From assembly GCA_024543015.1 (NCBI GenBank), contig JAMXCY010000034.1, forward strand, positions 1-8,587: DNA of 8,587 bases. Direction: 5' to 3'. Below the pieces are notes generated by a model. The model had not been told where the DNA came from. It saw only the letters and a program-made list of their open reading frames with translations, and ran no database searches. A program made the position numbers and the translations under genes. Below, in pieces: positions 1-6,119 of this stretch. The stretch's first letter is position 1; each line of letters starts with the position of its first letter. Source of the DNA: Candidatus Omnitrophota bacterium. GTDB taxonomy: Bacteria; Omnitrophota; Gorgyraeia; JAFGHF01.

Positions 1-1243
1 CCACGGAGGTTTCACTTTTATTGCCTGTGGTCAACACCAGCCAGCCAAATTTATTCGAGAAAGCCATCAGGATATTACCTCTTATTCTGGCCTGGAGATT
101 TTCTTCGGTTACATCTTGCTTTAATCCTGCAAATTCTTTAGCGAACAAAGCCAGGTAGGTATCGAAAATCCTGTTGATCGGGACCACAATAAATTTAATC
201 CCTAAATTATTAGCTAAAATTTTAGCATCAGCTTGAGTGCCCGGCGATGAATATTGAGAGGGCATTGAAATTCCAATAACATTTTCACACCCCACAGCCT
301 CGGCAGCAATCAGCGCAGTCAAAGCAGAGTCTATTCCGCCGCTCAAACCTATGACTACTTTTTTAAAGTTGTTTTTCCTGATGTAGTCGCCTGTGCCTAA
401 GACCAGGGCGCTATAAATTTCGGCCATCTTATCCAATTTCTCGTGTTTCTTTCGTGGTAGATCCGGCTTTTTAACCGAATATCTATTCTTTCTCTTTCCC
501 GTGATTATCGGCAAATCGGCAACAATTAAATCCTCGGCAAACTGCTTTCCGTAAATTATGCCTTTCCCGTTTTGGTCAAGGACCATACTGCCCCCGTCAA
601 AGACCAGTTCATCCTGGCCGCCAACTAAATTGTTGTAGCAAATATAAGCCTTGGTCTGCCTGGCCCGCTCTGCTAAGATCTTTTTTCTTAAGTTTCCCTT
701 ACCGGTATAATATGGAGAAGCGGATATATTGATAATAACTTTGGCGCCTTTTTTTGCCTGCGCAAGCGCAACTCCTTTGGCCTGCCAGATGTCTTCACAG
801 ATATTAACTCCAAATATAATCTTTTCTAAGGCAAATATAAAAGGCCTTTTCCCCGGTTGAAAATATCTCCTTTCATCAAAGACACCATAGTTGGGAAGCT
901 CTATCTTATGACAAACTCCCCTTAATTTACCATTTTGAATAATCCCTGCGGCGTTATATAAATTCCCTTCCCTATCTTTATCCACAAATCCTATAATTGC
1001 CACAAGGCCGGAGATTTTTTTAACCAGCGAATGTAATGCTTTGAGATTATCTCTTACAAAATGCTCCTTGAGCAATAAATCCTCTGGGGGATAACCGCAG
1101 ATTGCCAACTCCGGAAATACAACTATATCTGCTTCTAGGGCCTGCGCCTGTTTGATAAAATCGGCAATTTTTTCTGAATTGCCTCTCAAGTCTCCCACGT
1201 TAGGATTGATCTGAGCTAAAGCTATTCGCAACATTTTTTTCAT
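1..1243 (-). CDS. nadE: Glutamine-dependent NAD+ synthetase, 3' end cut off by window edge
   Basis: Cytosolic enzyme making NAD+ from nicotinic acid adenine dinucleotide, ATP and glutamine. 414 residues are visible; the family is usually about 540, so roughly the last quarter lies beyond the left edge. Residues 5-250 form a nitrilase-like glutaminase domain with the expected Glu-Lys-Cys triad: E45 in FPELAICGYPPEDLL, K113 in HKIELPNYGVFDERRYF and C149 in NICEDIW. Residues about 270-414 are the synthetase domain, with the ATP pyrophosphatase loop LSGGIDSAL (300-308) and the family sequence TTGNKSETS at the visible end. ATG at 1243 is preceded by GGGAG seven bases upstream; a second ATG at 1234 lacks such spacing. 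It lies 67 bp downstream of glnA with no terminator between, so co-transcription is likely. Family identity is clear; membership in the nitrogen operon is inference. Confidence 0.96.
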   Translation of the reverse strand, partial: MKKMLRIALAQINPNVGDLRGNSEKIADFIKQAQALEADIVVFPELAICGYPPEDLLLKEHFVRDNLKALHSLVKKISGLVAIIGFVDKDREGNLYNAAGIIQNGKLRGVCHKIELPNYGVFDERRYFQPGKRPFIFALEKIIFGVNICEDIWQAKGVALAQAKKGAKVIINISASPYYTGKGNLRKKILAERARQTKAYICYNNLVGGQDELVFDGGSMVLDQNGKGIIYGKQFAEDLIVADLPIITGKRKNRYSVKKPDLPRKKHEKLDKMAEIYSALVLGTGDYIRKNNFKKVVIGLSGGIDSALTALIAAEAVGCENVIGISMPSQYSSPGTQADAKILANNLGIKFIVVPINRIFDTYLALFAKEFAGLKQDVTEENLQARIRGNILMAFSNKFGWLVLTTGNKSETSV

Positions 1244-1255
1244 CTTATTTCTCCC

Positions 1256-1272
1256 TGCCTAAATTTTAGGCA
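1256..1272 (-). other. Short palindrome directly upstream of nadE ribosome site
   Basis: The 17-base sequence is TGCCTAAA-A-TTTAGGCA in transcript sense, an almost perfect inverted repeat that touches the GGGAG ribosome-binding site of nadE (1251-1255). In RNA it could form about six pairs around an AAATT loop. No U-run follows, so it is not an intrinsic terminator. It may modulate nadE translation or mRNA processing between glnA and nadE, or may be chance. Confidence 0.3.
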
Positions 1273-1310
1273 TAAGGCCAGAAAAATTTTTAACTTTAAA
1301 TGGTTATTTC

Positions 1311-2645
1311 TTAAAGAATAGGAAGCAGTTTATCCAATTCGTATTTAGTCAACTGGATGCGGTAATCTTCCCACTCTTTCTTCTTTAATTCAATAAACCT
1401 GCTAAACACATGCTCGCCTAAAGCTTTTTTGATTATTTCACTTTGTTCGGCAATTAAAACTGCCTCTCCTAAGTTATCGGGTAAGGACTGAATTCCTAGT
1501 TTCTTTCTTTCTTTATCAGAAAGATGGTATAAATTCTTCTCCATTGGTTTAGCCAAGGCATACTTTTTCTCTATGCCTTCCAATCCTGCCTGTAGCATTA
1601 CTGCAAAAGTAAGGTAAGGATTGCAGGCCGGATCGGGACATCTCAGCTCTGCTCGGGTCGCCTGCTCTTTACCCGGATGATACATCGGTACCCGAACTAA
1701 GGCTGAACGGTTTCTATTTGACCAGGCAATATAAACAGGCGCCTCATAACCCGGAACAAGTCTTTTGTAGGAATTAACCCATTGAGCAAAAACTGGACTC
1801 ATTTCCCGCGCATGCTTAAGTTGGCCAGCGATAAATTTTTTCGCTACATCGGATAGATTGTATTTATCGCTCTTAGAGAAAAAGGCATTGCTTTTACCTT
1901 TGAAAATCGATTGATGCGTATGCATGCCACTGCCATTTTCACCGAATAAAGGCTTAGGCATAAATGTAGCATAGGCCCCGTATTTCTGGGCTATTTCCTT
2001 AACCACAACTCGATAGGTAATTACATGATCAGCCATGTTTAAAGCGTCAGCATAGCGCATATCAATTTCGTGCTGACTGGGGCCGACCTCATGGTGTGAA
2101 TACTCTACCGCAATGCCCATTGCCTCTAAGGCAAAGACTGTATCTCGCCTGAGATCAGAAGCAACATCAAGGGTAGTCAGATCAAAATATCCGCCTTTAT
2201 CCAGAACCTCCGTGTTGGAAGAATCGGTTTTAAAATAGAAATACTCTAATTCCGGGCCAATGTAATAATGGTCGAAACCCATCTTGGCCATCCGCTTCAA
2301 AGCCCTTTTTAAGACATACCGCGGATCCCCCTCATAAGGTTGTCGATCAGGAGTCAGGATGTCACAAATCATCCGGGCAACCTTCTTCTCTTGTGGTCTC
2401 CAGGGTAAAATCTGAAATGTAGTTGGGTCAGGTTGGGCAATCATATCACTTTCCTCAATAGACTGGTATCCTGTAATTGAGGAACCGTCAAAGCCCATAC
2501 CATTTTCTAAGGCCCCTGCTAATTCATTATCCGTGATAGCAAAGCTTTTCACTTGACCTAAAATGTCGGTAAACCACAAGCGGATAAATTTCACATCCTC
2601 GCTCTTTACTCTCTTCAATATATCCACTTTAGCCATTTTAGCCAT
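1311..2645 (-). CDS. glnA: Type I glutamine synthetase (GSI-alpha-like)
   Basis: Cytosolic dodecameric enzyme that joins ammonium to glutamate using ATP, the main ammonium-assimilating step. At 444 residues it equals the Bacillus alpha-type enzyme and is shorter than the adenylylated beta type (about 470). Seen: beta-grasp N-domain with DGSSITGYQSIEESDM (53-68); metal and substrate residues E132 and E134 (GPELEYF), E186 and E193 (SHHEVGPSQHEI), H242 (ENGSGMH) and E333 (RAELR); ATP loop FMPKPLFGENGSGMH (228-242); NRNRSALVRVP (310-320). NLYHLSDKE (371-379) has a Tyr where beta enzymes are adenylylated, but the surrounding sequence is alpha-like. Position 62, the feedback-sensing Arg of B. subtilis GS, is Ser here. 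ATG at 2645 follows AGAGGA by four bases; the in-frame ATG at 2636 is an alternative start. It has its own promoter (2716-2744) and follows glnK. Confidence 0.97.
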   Translation of the reverse strand: MAKMAKVDILKRVKSEDVKFIRLWFTDILGQVKSFAITDNELAGALENGMGFDGSSITGYQSIEESDMIAQPDPTTFQILPWRPQEKKVARMICDILTPDRQPYEGDPRYVLKRALKRMAKMGFDHYYIGPELEYFYFKTDSSNTEVLDKGGYFDLTTLDVASDLRRDTVFALEAMGIAVEYSHHEVGPSQHEIDMRYADALNMADHVITYRVVVKEIAQKYGAYATFMPKPLFGENGSGMHTHQSIFKGKSNAFFSKSDKYNLSDVAKKFIAGQLKHAREMSPVFAQWVNSYKRLVPGYEAPVYIAWSNRNRSALVRVPMYHPGKEQATRAELRCPDPACNPYLTFAVMLQAGLEGIEKKYALAKPMEKNLYHLSDKERKKLGIQSLPDNLGEAVLIAEQSEIIKKALGEHVFSRFIELKKKEWEDYRIQLTKYELDKLLPIL

Positions 2646-2667
2646 CGCATCCTCTTTGAACTACTTC

Positions 2668-2695
2668 CATCTTAGGGGCCTACGCCCCTAAGATG
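2668..2695 (-). promoter_or_regulatory. Perfect 12-bp hairpin in glnA leader
   Basis: In transcript sense CATCTTAGGGGC pairs perfectly with GCCCCTAAGATG around a GTAG loop. It begins about 15 bases after the predicted glnA start site and ends just ahead of the glnA ribosome site AGAGGA. No U-run follows on the minus strand, so it is not a classical terminator. Its four-base loop does not fit the ANTAR six-base loop rule. It could stabilise the mRNA 5' end, bind a regulator or affect ribosome access; the sequence alone does not decide. Confidence 0.6.
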
Positions 2696-2710
2696 TTATT
2701 GACTTAACAT
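2693..2710 (-). promoter_or_regulatory. Hairpin at predicted 5' end of glnA mRNA, overlapping the 12-bp hairpin
   Basis: ATGTTA and TAACAT pair over six bases around the six-base loop AGTCAA. The loop begins with A but has C, not G, at position 4, so it misses the ANTAR recognition rule. Its 3' arm shares CAT with the 5' arm of the longer downstream hairpin, so the two cannot both form fully. The same bases read ATG TTA AGT CAA TAA, a four-codon frame at the very start of the predicted transcript. Function unknown. Confidence 0.35.
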
Positions 2711-2715
2711 GAGGT

Positions 2716-2744
2716 ATTCTATCAATTATTTATACTGATGTCAA
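2716..2744 (-). promoter_or_regulatory. Sigma-70-type promoter for glnA
   Basis: A perfect -35 TTGACA (2739-2744) is followed by a 17-base spacer and the -10 TAGAAT (2716-2721; five of six consensus), with a TG one base before the -10 (extended -10). Predicted start is near 2709-2710, giving a glnA leader of about 65 bases. This allows glnA, and probably nadE, to be made independently of amtB-glnK. No sigma-54 GG-GC element was noticed. Confidence 0.75.
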
Positions 2745-2779
2745 TTGTTCTTTTAGCCGCCTGATTTTGTATCCAGGCC

Positions 2780-3121
2780 TTAGCCAATGGCTTTATGTCC
2801 TCGATCTCCGGTCCTGATGCGTATACATTCGTGTAAATCAAGGACAAATATCTTACCGTCTCCGATTTTCCCAGTCTTGACACCTTTGATAATCGCATCA
2901 ATCGTCGGCTGGACAAAATCTTCATTGACCGCTATATCTAGCCTTAGCTTTTTAAGCAGGTTGACTTCATGGATAACACCCCGGTAAGTTTCGCTGAACC
3001 CCTTTTGCTGGCCACAACCCAAGGCATTGGTAACGGTCATTTTAAAGACGTCTATACTATATAGCGCTTTTTTCACATCGGGCAATTTGTGTGGCTGAAT
3101 CATCGCAATTATAAGTTTCAT
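2780..3121 (-). CDS. glnK: P-II nitrogen regulatory protein paired with AmtB; uridylylation Tyr51 replaced
   Basis: Small trimeric cytosolic signal protein that reads ATP/ADP and 2-oxoglutarate and binds partners such as the AmtB channel. The length of 113 residues is normal. Seen: N-terminal MKLIIAMIQPHKLPDVKKAL, T-loop QQKGFSETYRGVIHEV (38-53), the nucleotide-binding TGKIGDGKIFVLDL (83-96) and C-terminal RIRTGDRG (101-108). Tyr46 is kept, but residue 51, the Tyr uridylylated in proteobacterial P-II, is His, so control by GlnD-type uridylylation at this site is not expected. AAAGGAG sits eight bases before ATG 3121. It lies 54 bp after amtB, the classic amtB-glnK pairing, which is why glnK is preferred to glnB; the two names are not separable by sequence alone. 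It is followed by the glnA promoter rather than a terminator. Confidence 0.95.
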   Translation of the reverse strand: MKLIIAMIQPHKLPDVKKALYSIDVFKMTVTNALGCGQQKGFSETYRGVIHEVNLLKKLRLDIAVNEDFVQPTIDAIIKGVKTGKIGDGKIFVLDLHECIRIRTGDRGHKAIG

Positions 3122-3175
3122 TTTCTTCGCTCCTTTCGTCGCTCAGAGACTACAGATTACCGATTTTTTCTGTTA

Positions 3176-4558
3176 TCATTCCGTAGTAAATATCTGGAAT
3201 CCTGCATAGGCTTCCATTCCGTGTTCACCCACATCAAGTCCCCGTAACTCCTCTTCTTTACTTACTCTCAAGCCAACTATCTTTTTAATTGCAAAAAAGA
3301 GTAGAAAACCTGCGATCATACACCAGGCAAATACCGCTAGTACTCCTAAGGTTTGCGCTCCTAATAACTTCCCGCCTCCACCGAAAAAGAGGCCGTTTCC
3401 TGTTGTACCGGGGGCAAACACATCTTGAGCAAATAATCCTAAAGCCAGAGTTCCCCATGCTCCACAAACTGCATGGGCAGATATTGCTCCTATGGGGTCA
3501 TCAATATGTAAAACCTTATCAAAAAATATTACTGATAAGACTATTAAGATACCAACAACCAATCCAATCCAGATAGCACTTTCTGCTGAGACAAATGCGC
3601 AGGGTGCAGTGATCGCCACCAATCCTCCTATTACTCCATTAAGTGCCATACTGGCATCTGGCTTTCCGAATATCTTCCAGGCAAGCATCATCGCCCCAAT
3701 TGCACCTGCTGCTGCAGCCAAAGTAGTGGTGGTAGCAATATGGGCGATATCAGAAACTGCTCCCATTGTGCTTCCCGGGTTAAACCCAAACCAACCAAAC
3801 CAGAGAATGAATACACCTAAAGTGGCCAGGGGAATACTGTGTCCAGGGATAGCATTTGATGAACCATCCTGATTGTATTTACCAATTCGGGGGCCCAGCA
3901 TTATTGCTCCGGTAAGCGCAATCCAGCCTCCCACTGAGTGCACCACAGTTGAACCAGCAAAATCCCACATCCCTATCTCGGCTAACCAGCCACCACCCCA
4001 GATCCAATGGCCTACTATTGGGTATATGAAGGCAGAGATGATAATGCTATAGATGATGTAGCCAATAAATTTTGTCCGCTCAGCCATCGCTCCTGAGACA
4101 ATGGTGGCCGCAGTAGCAGCAAATACCATCTGGAAGAAATACTTACATTCTAAAGGAACCGTACTCCAATCTAAGGAAGCAAAGGTTTGTCCTGTATCTT
4201 TAAGCAAGAAACCACTGGTGCCAAAGAAAAGATTTCCCGCCCCAAACATAATCCCAAAACCAATAAGCCAATAAGCAATACTCCCAAAGCTAAAATCCAT
4301 CAGGTTCTTCATCAGAATATTGCAGGCATTTTTAGCGCGCGTGAATCCTGTCTCCAGCATCGCAAAACCCGCTTGCATAAACATAACCAGTACTCCAGCC
4401 AAAAGAACCCATACCGTATCTAAAGCCACTGTCTTTTCGGTGAGTGTCTCTTGCAGACTGGTCAGGGTAGGTTCTTCTGCTGCTTGGGCAACTGCACCCA
4501 GACCAAAGCCTAAGCTTGAGATTAATAGACACCAGAAAGCAATATTTTTCAGTTTCAT
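3176..4558 (-). CDS. amtB: Ammonium transporter (Amt family) with cleavable signal peptide
   Basis: Inner-membrane trimeric channel for ammonium. The 460-residue product starts with a signal peptide (hydrophobic stretch 7-25, likely cleavage after AVAQA, residue 26), then about eleven membrane helices from residue 48 to 429. Family motifs: FAMLETGFTRAKN (65-77), D199 in MWDFAGSTVVHSVGG, pore histidines H207 and H362 (SAHAVCGAWG), and phenylalanine-gate equivalents F146 and F257 (GWFGFNPGS). The cytoplasmic tail ends VGEHGMEAYAG, the type of tail that contacts P-II. ATG 4558 is chosen because AAGGAGGAGG lies just upstream; an in-frame upstream ATG at 4588 would overlap the previous gene and put charged residues ahead of the signal peptide. 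The gene is 19 bp after the TorF-like gene and 54 bp before glnK, so one operon is very likely. Confidence 0.96.
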   Translation of the reverse strand: MKLKNIAFWCLLISSLGFGLGAVAQAAEEPTLTSLQETLTEKTVALDTVWVLLAGVLVMFMQAGFAMLETGFTRAKNACNILMKNLMDFSFGSIAYWLIGFGIMFGAGNLFFGTSGFLLKDTGQTFASLDWSTVPLECKYFFQMVFAATAATIVSGAMAERTKFIGYIIYSIIISAFIYPIVGHWIWGGGWLAEIGMWDFAGSTVVHSVGGWIALTGAIMLGPRIGKYNQDGSSNAIPGHSIPLATLGVFILWFGWFGFNPGSTMGAVSDIAHIATTTTLAAAAGAIGAMMLAWKIFGKPDASMALNGVIGGLVAITAPCAFVSAESAIWIGLVVGILIVLSVIFFDKVLHIDDPIGAISAHAVCGAWGTLALGLFAQDVFAPGTTGNGLFFGGGGKLLGAQTLGVLAVFAWCMIAGFLLFFAIKKIVGLRVSKEEELRGLDVGEHGMEAYAGFQIFTTE

Positions 4559-4577
4559 CTTCAGCCTCCTCCTTGTG

Positions 4578-5321
4578 TTAGAAATCAAACGCTAGGTTAA
4601 ATCCGCCATAAAATTCATTATTGTAGAGATCCTCGGCGTCTCCCGTAGGAATAGAATAATTGATATTTGGGCTAAAAGTTATCTTCTCAGTCAATGGAAT
4701 GCTCAAGCCTGCCCCTAAAGCGATATCGCCACCGTCGCCAGCAATAAATAGTTCATTGTTATATCCTAGATGGCCGCTCAGATCTAAAGTAATAGGACTA
4801 TCCCCTAAAGGAAGGCTATGACTTAAAGCTAATACTACGTAGTCCCCATCTCCACCACCGGAGTCTTCGTCACCATAGTCGTGATACCAGGTTAGAGTTG
4901 GGGCTAAGAAAATATCAAGACCCGCTCCCAGATAGAACTCTTTAGTAGCCGCATCCGCTGCCGGATAATCATAATAGGTATGCCCTACCGACAAGCTAAA
5001 ATTATCGAATTGGTGAGTATAATCTATGATATAATCGACCTCATCGGAATTAGGGCTGTCATCGCCATCAATATCCAAACTGCTCCAGATACTGGCAGTA
5101 AAACCCTTCAGGCCAACATATATCCCTTGTTGCATTACCGGATCATCGTCCAAGGTAATCCCTCTCCAGATATATTTGCTGTAGATGGCTATGTCTGCGC
5201 TCACCTCTAGAGGTGAATCTGCAAGTATTCCTTCGGCATATCCATTTGTAGCCTCAAGAGTAACAACTAAAAAACACATTATTGATAAAGCAACCAAGCT
5301 CATCTTTGTGAAATTACTCAT
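4578..5321 (-). CDS. TorF-family (Gcw_chp-like) putative outer-membrane porin
   Basis: A 247-residue exported protein. Residues 1-29 are a signal peptide (hydrophobic core 8-22, likely cleavage after GYA). The mature part is rich in alternating polar and hydrophobic short strands, with many Gly, Asp, Tyr and Trp, and ends NLAFDF; a terminal Phe is typical of outer-membrane beta-barrels. The early motif SADIAIYSKYIWRGI (41-55) and the DPVMQQGIYVG stretch match my recollection of the TorF/Gcw_chp (TIGR02001) putative porins. AAAGGAGG is five bases before ATG 5321. Placement 19 bp ahead of amtB suggests a role in passage of ammonium or another small nitrogen solute across the outer membrane; that role is inference. 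Acidic loops such as DIDGDDSPNSDE could bind cations. The leader carries an ANTAR-type terminator (5350-5405). Confidence 0.8.
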   Translation of the reverse strand: MSNFTKMSLVALSIMCFLVVTLEATNGYAEGILADSPLEVSADIAIYSKYIWRGITLDDDPVMQQGIYVGLKGFTASIWSSLDIDGDDSPNSDEVDYIIDYTHQFDNFSLSVGHTYYDYPAADAATKEFYLGAGLDIFLAPTLTWYHDYGDEDSGGGDGDYVVLALSHSLPLGDSPITLDLSGHLGYNNELFIAGDGGDIALGAGLSIPLTEKITFSPNINYSIPTGDAEDLYNNEFYGGFNLAFDF

Positions 5322-5349
5322 TTTTTCCTCCTTTAAACTTTGAAAAATA

Positions 5350-5396
5350 GAAAAACGTCCAATTTGCCTTATGCCCTCATGGCAGCGAACTGGACG
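5350..5396 (-). terminator. Leader terminator (attenuator) ahead of the porin-amtB-glnK operon
   Basis: In transcript sense CGTCCAGTT (5396-5388) pairs with AATTGGACG (5364-5356) over nine positions, one of them G-U. An inner TGCC/GGCA helix lies in between, and TTTTTCTATTTTTC follows. It lies about 30 bases before the porin start codon and after the sigma-factor gene, so it can stop both read-through and leader transcripts. Its 5' arm shares bases 5392-5396 with the P2 hairpin, which makes the two structures mutually exclusive. Confidence 0.75.
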
Positions 5397-5405
5397 CCTC
5401 TGTCC
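5392..5405 (-). promoter_or_regulatory. ANTAR-type P2 hairpin in porin-amtB leader
   Basis: GGAC and GTCC form a four-base-pair stem around the six-base loop AGAGGC, with A at position 1 and G at position 4 as known for ANTAR RNA targets. The 3' arm and last loop base are also the 5' arm of the terminator, so protein binding here would favour read-through into the operon. The same GGACAGAGG string occurs in the sigma-factor leader. A convincing P1 partner was not found: AACGTAA at about 5416-5422 has A1 and G4 but only a three-base-pair stem and a seven-base loop. Confidence 0.6.
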
Positions 5406-5457
5406 TTATTTACTTACGTTGTATTGAAATACCCTTACTATCTTAAGTAGATTTCCA

Positions 5458-5979
5458 CTATCTTTGGTAACCTTTATTTTTTCTTCGCCACTTCTTAATG
5501 ATTCTATTCTTATACTTGACTATCATTACATGAGAGATGCCTAATTTTCCCCCTACTTCTCTTACGGTAAAGCCTTTCACTAAATATGTGAGTACCTCTT
5601 TTTCGCGCTTCGTAAAACCGTTATTCCTTATCTCTTCAAATACTGTCTTTCTCTCCAGGCATCTTGATAATGGTTCACTTTGACAGGACAAAACATCTTC
5701 TAATTTACTGCCGTCTTGTGTCCGGGATCTTTCTAAGCTTAAGATCACTGTTTTCTCTCTATTTTTACGTAAGTAATTGAAAATATGGAACTTACATCCC
5801 TGAATTATATAGGATTCATTTACACCAAAAGGCACGCCCTGACCAAATCTCTTCCAGAGGTGAACAGTCATCTCTTGGTAGAGGTCATCCTGATCAATAA
5901 ATGCACCTCTAGCTTTATAGCTTGTGGCTATTTTCTTCAATATAGGCGCTAATCTGTTATATAAAGTTTCAAAATCCAT
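5458..5979 (-). CDS. Small sigma-70-family (ECF-like) RNA polymerase sigma factor
   Basis: Predicted to direct RNA polymerase to a subset of promoters. The product is 173 residues from ATG 5979. Residues about 5-75 resemble sigma region 2, including IDQDDLYQEMTVHLWKRF (28-45) and an FNYLRKNREK helix (67-76). Residues about 122-166 resemble region 4, with FTKREKEVLTYLVKGFTVRE then a helix-turn-helix VGGKLGISHVMIVKYKNRI. No region 1.1 or 3 is seen, as in ECF factors, and the tail is very basic (KKWRRKNKGYQR). ATG 5979 is chosen because AGGTGG lies five bases upstream; an in-frame GTG at 5988 lacks a ribosome site. No anti-sigma gene is adjacent. A strong promoter, an ANTAR-type double hairpin and two terminators precede it, so expression appears gated by antitermination. 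A sigma-like DNA-binding regulator without true sigma activity remains possible. Confidence 0.75.
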   Translation of the reverse strand: MDFETLYNRLAPILKKIATSYKARGAFIDQDDLYQEMTVHLWKRFGQGVPFGVNESYIIQGCKFHIFNYLRKNREKTVILSLERSRTQDGSKLEDVLSCQSEPLSRCLERKTVFEEIRNNGFTKREKEVLTYLVKGFTVREVGGKLGISHVMIVKYKNRIIKKWRRKNKGYQR

Positions 5980-5990
5980 TTTCCCCACCT

Positions 5991-6038
5991 AAAAAGAAAA
6001 AAGTCCTTCCTAGCAGTCATTGCTACTAAAAAGGACTT
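5991..6038 (-). terminator. Second, strong terminator (T2) just before the sigma-factor ribosome site
   Basis: AAGTCCTTTTTAGTAG (6038-6023) pairs with CTGCTAGGAAGGACTT (6016-6001) over 16 positions, including G-U pairs, around a CAATGA loop. TTTTCTTTTT follows directly. It ends next to the AGGTGG ribosome site. It would end asnB read-through and leader transcripts alike. Its loop does not follow the A1-G4 rule, and no simple antiterminator for it is obvious. Confidence 0.8.
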
Positions 6039-6039
6039 A

Positions 6040-6072
6040 AAAATAAAAAGGGCGTTCGTTTCCACGAACACC
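6040..6072 (-). terminator. Leader terminator T1 overlapped by ANTAR-type P2
   Basis: GGTGTTCGT (6072-6064) pairs with ACGAACGCC (6059-6051) over nine positions, one G-U, closed by a GGAA tetraloop, and is followed by CTTTTTATTTTT. The 5' arm contains the last loop bases and the whole 3' arm of P2 (6066-6079), so P2 formation would break the terminator. Confidence 0.8.
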
Positions 6073-6079
6073 TCTGTCC
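6066..6079 (-). promoter_or_regulatory. ANTAR-type P2 hairpin in sigma-factor leader
   Basis: GGAC pairs with GTTC (one G-U) around the six-base loop AGAGGT, with A1 and G4 as in ANTAR targets. It begins nine bases after P1 and shares its 3' half with terminator T1. The string GGACAGAGG is identical to that in the porin-amtB leader. Confidence 0.65.
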
Positions 6080-6088
6080 CTTCTCCTT

Positions 6089-6106
6089 AAGCACTACCTT
6101 GTGCTT
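6089..6106 (-). promoter_or_regulatory. ANTAR-type P1 hairpin in sigma-factor leader
   Basis: AAGCAC and GTGCTT form a perfect six-base-pair stem around the six-base loop AAGGTA, with A at position 1 and G at position 4. It starts about seven bases after the predicted transcription start and nine bases before P2. Together they give the two-hairpin layout known for NasR and EutV targets. Confidence 0.68.
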
Positions 6107-6119
6107 TAGTGTCAAGGCA

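Noticed and set aside
2646..2660. AGAGGA near the glnA start as a fourth ANTAR loop
   Set aside because: It is the ribosome-binding site; flanking bases give no stable stem and there is no linked terminator.
4559..4588. In-frame upstream ATG at 4588 giving a ten-residue longer AmtB
   Set aside because: It lacks a good ribosome site, overlaps the end of the porin gene and puts charged residues before the signal peptide; ATG 4558 has AAGGAGGAGG just upstream.
3285..4595. Several open frames of 60-126 codons on both strands within amtB, plus similar ones in glnK, the porin gene and asnB
   Set aside because: They lie opposite or out of frame with well-supported genes, lack ribosome sites and show no recognisable domain.
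5418..5446. Promoter TTAAGA-17-TACAAC before the porin leader
   Set aside because: Only four of six matches in each box; too weak to call in AT-rich DNA, and the start would lie just ahead of P2.
5980..5988. GTG start at 5988 for the sigma-factor gene
   Set aside because: The sequence just upstream is the U-rich terminator tail with no ribosome site; ATG 5979 follows AGGTGG at proper spacing.
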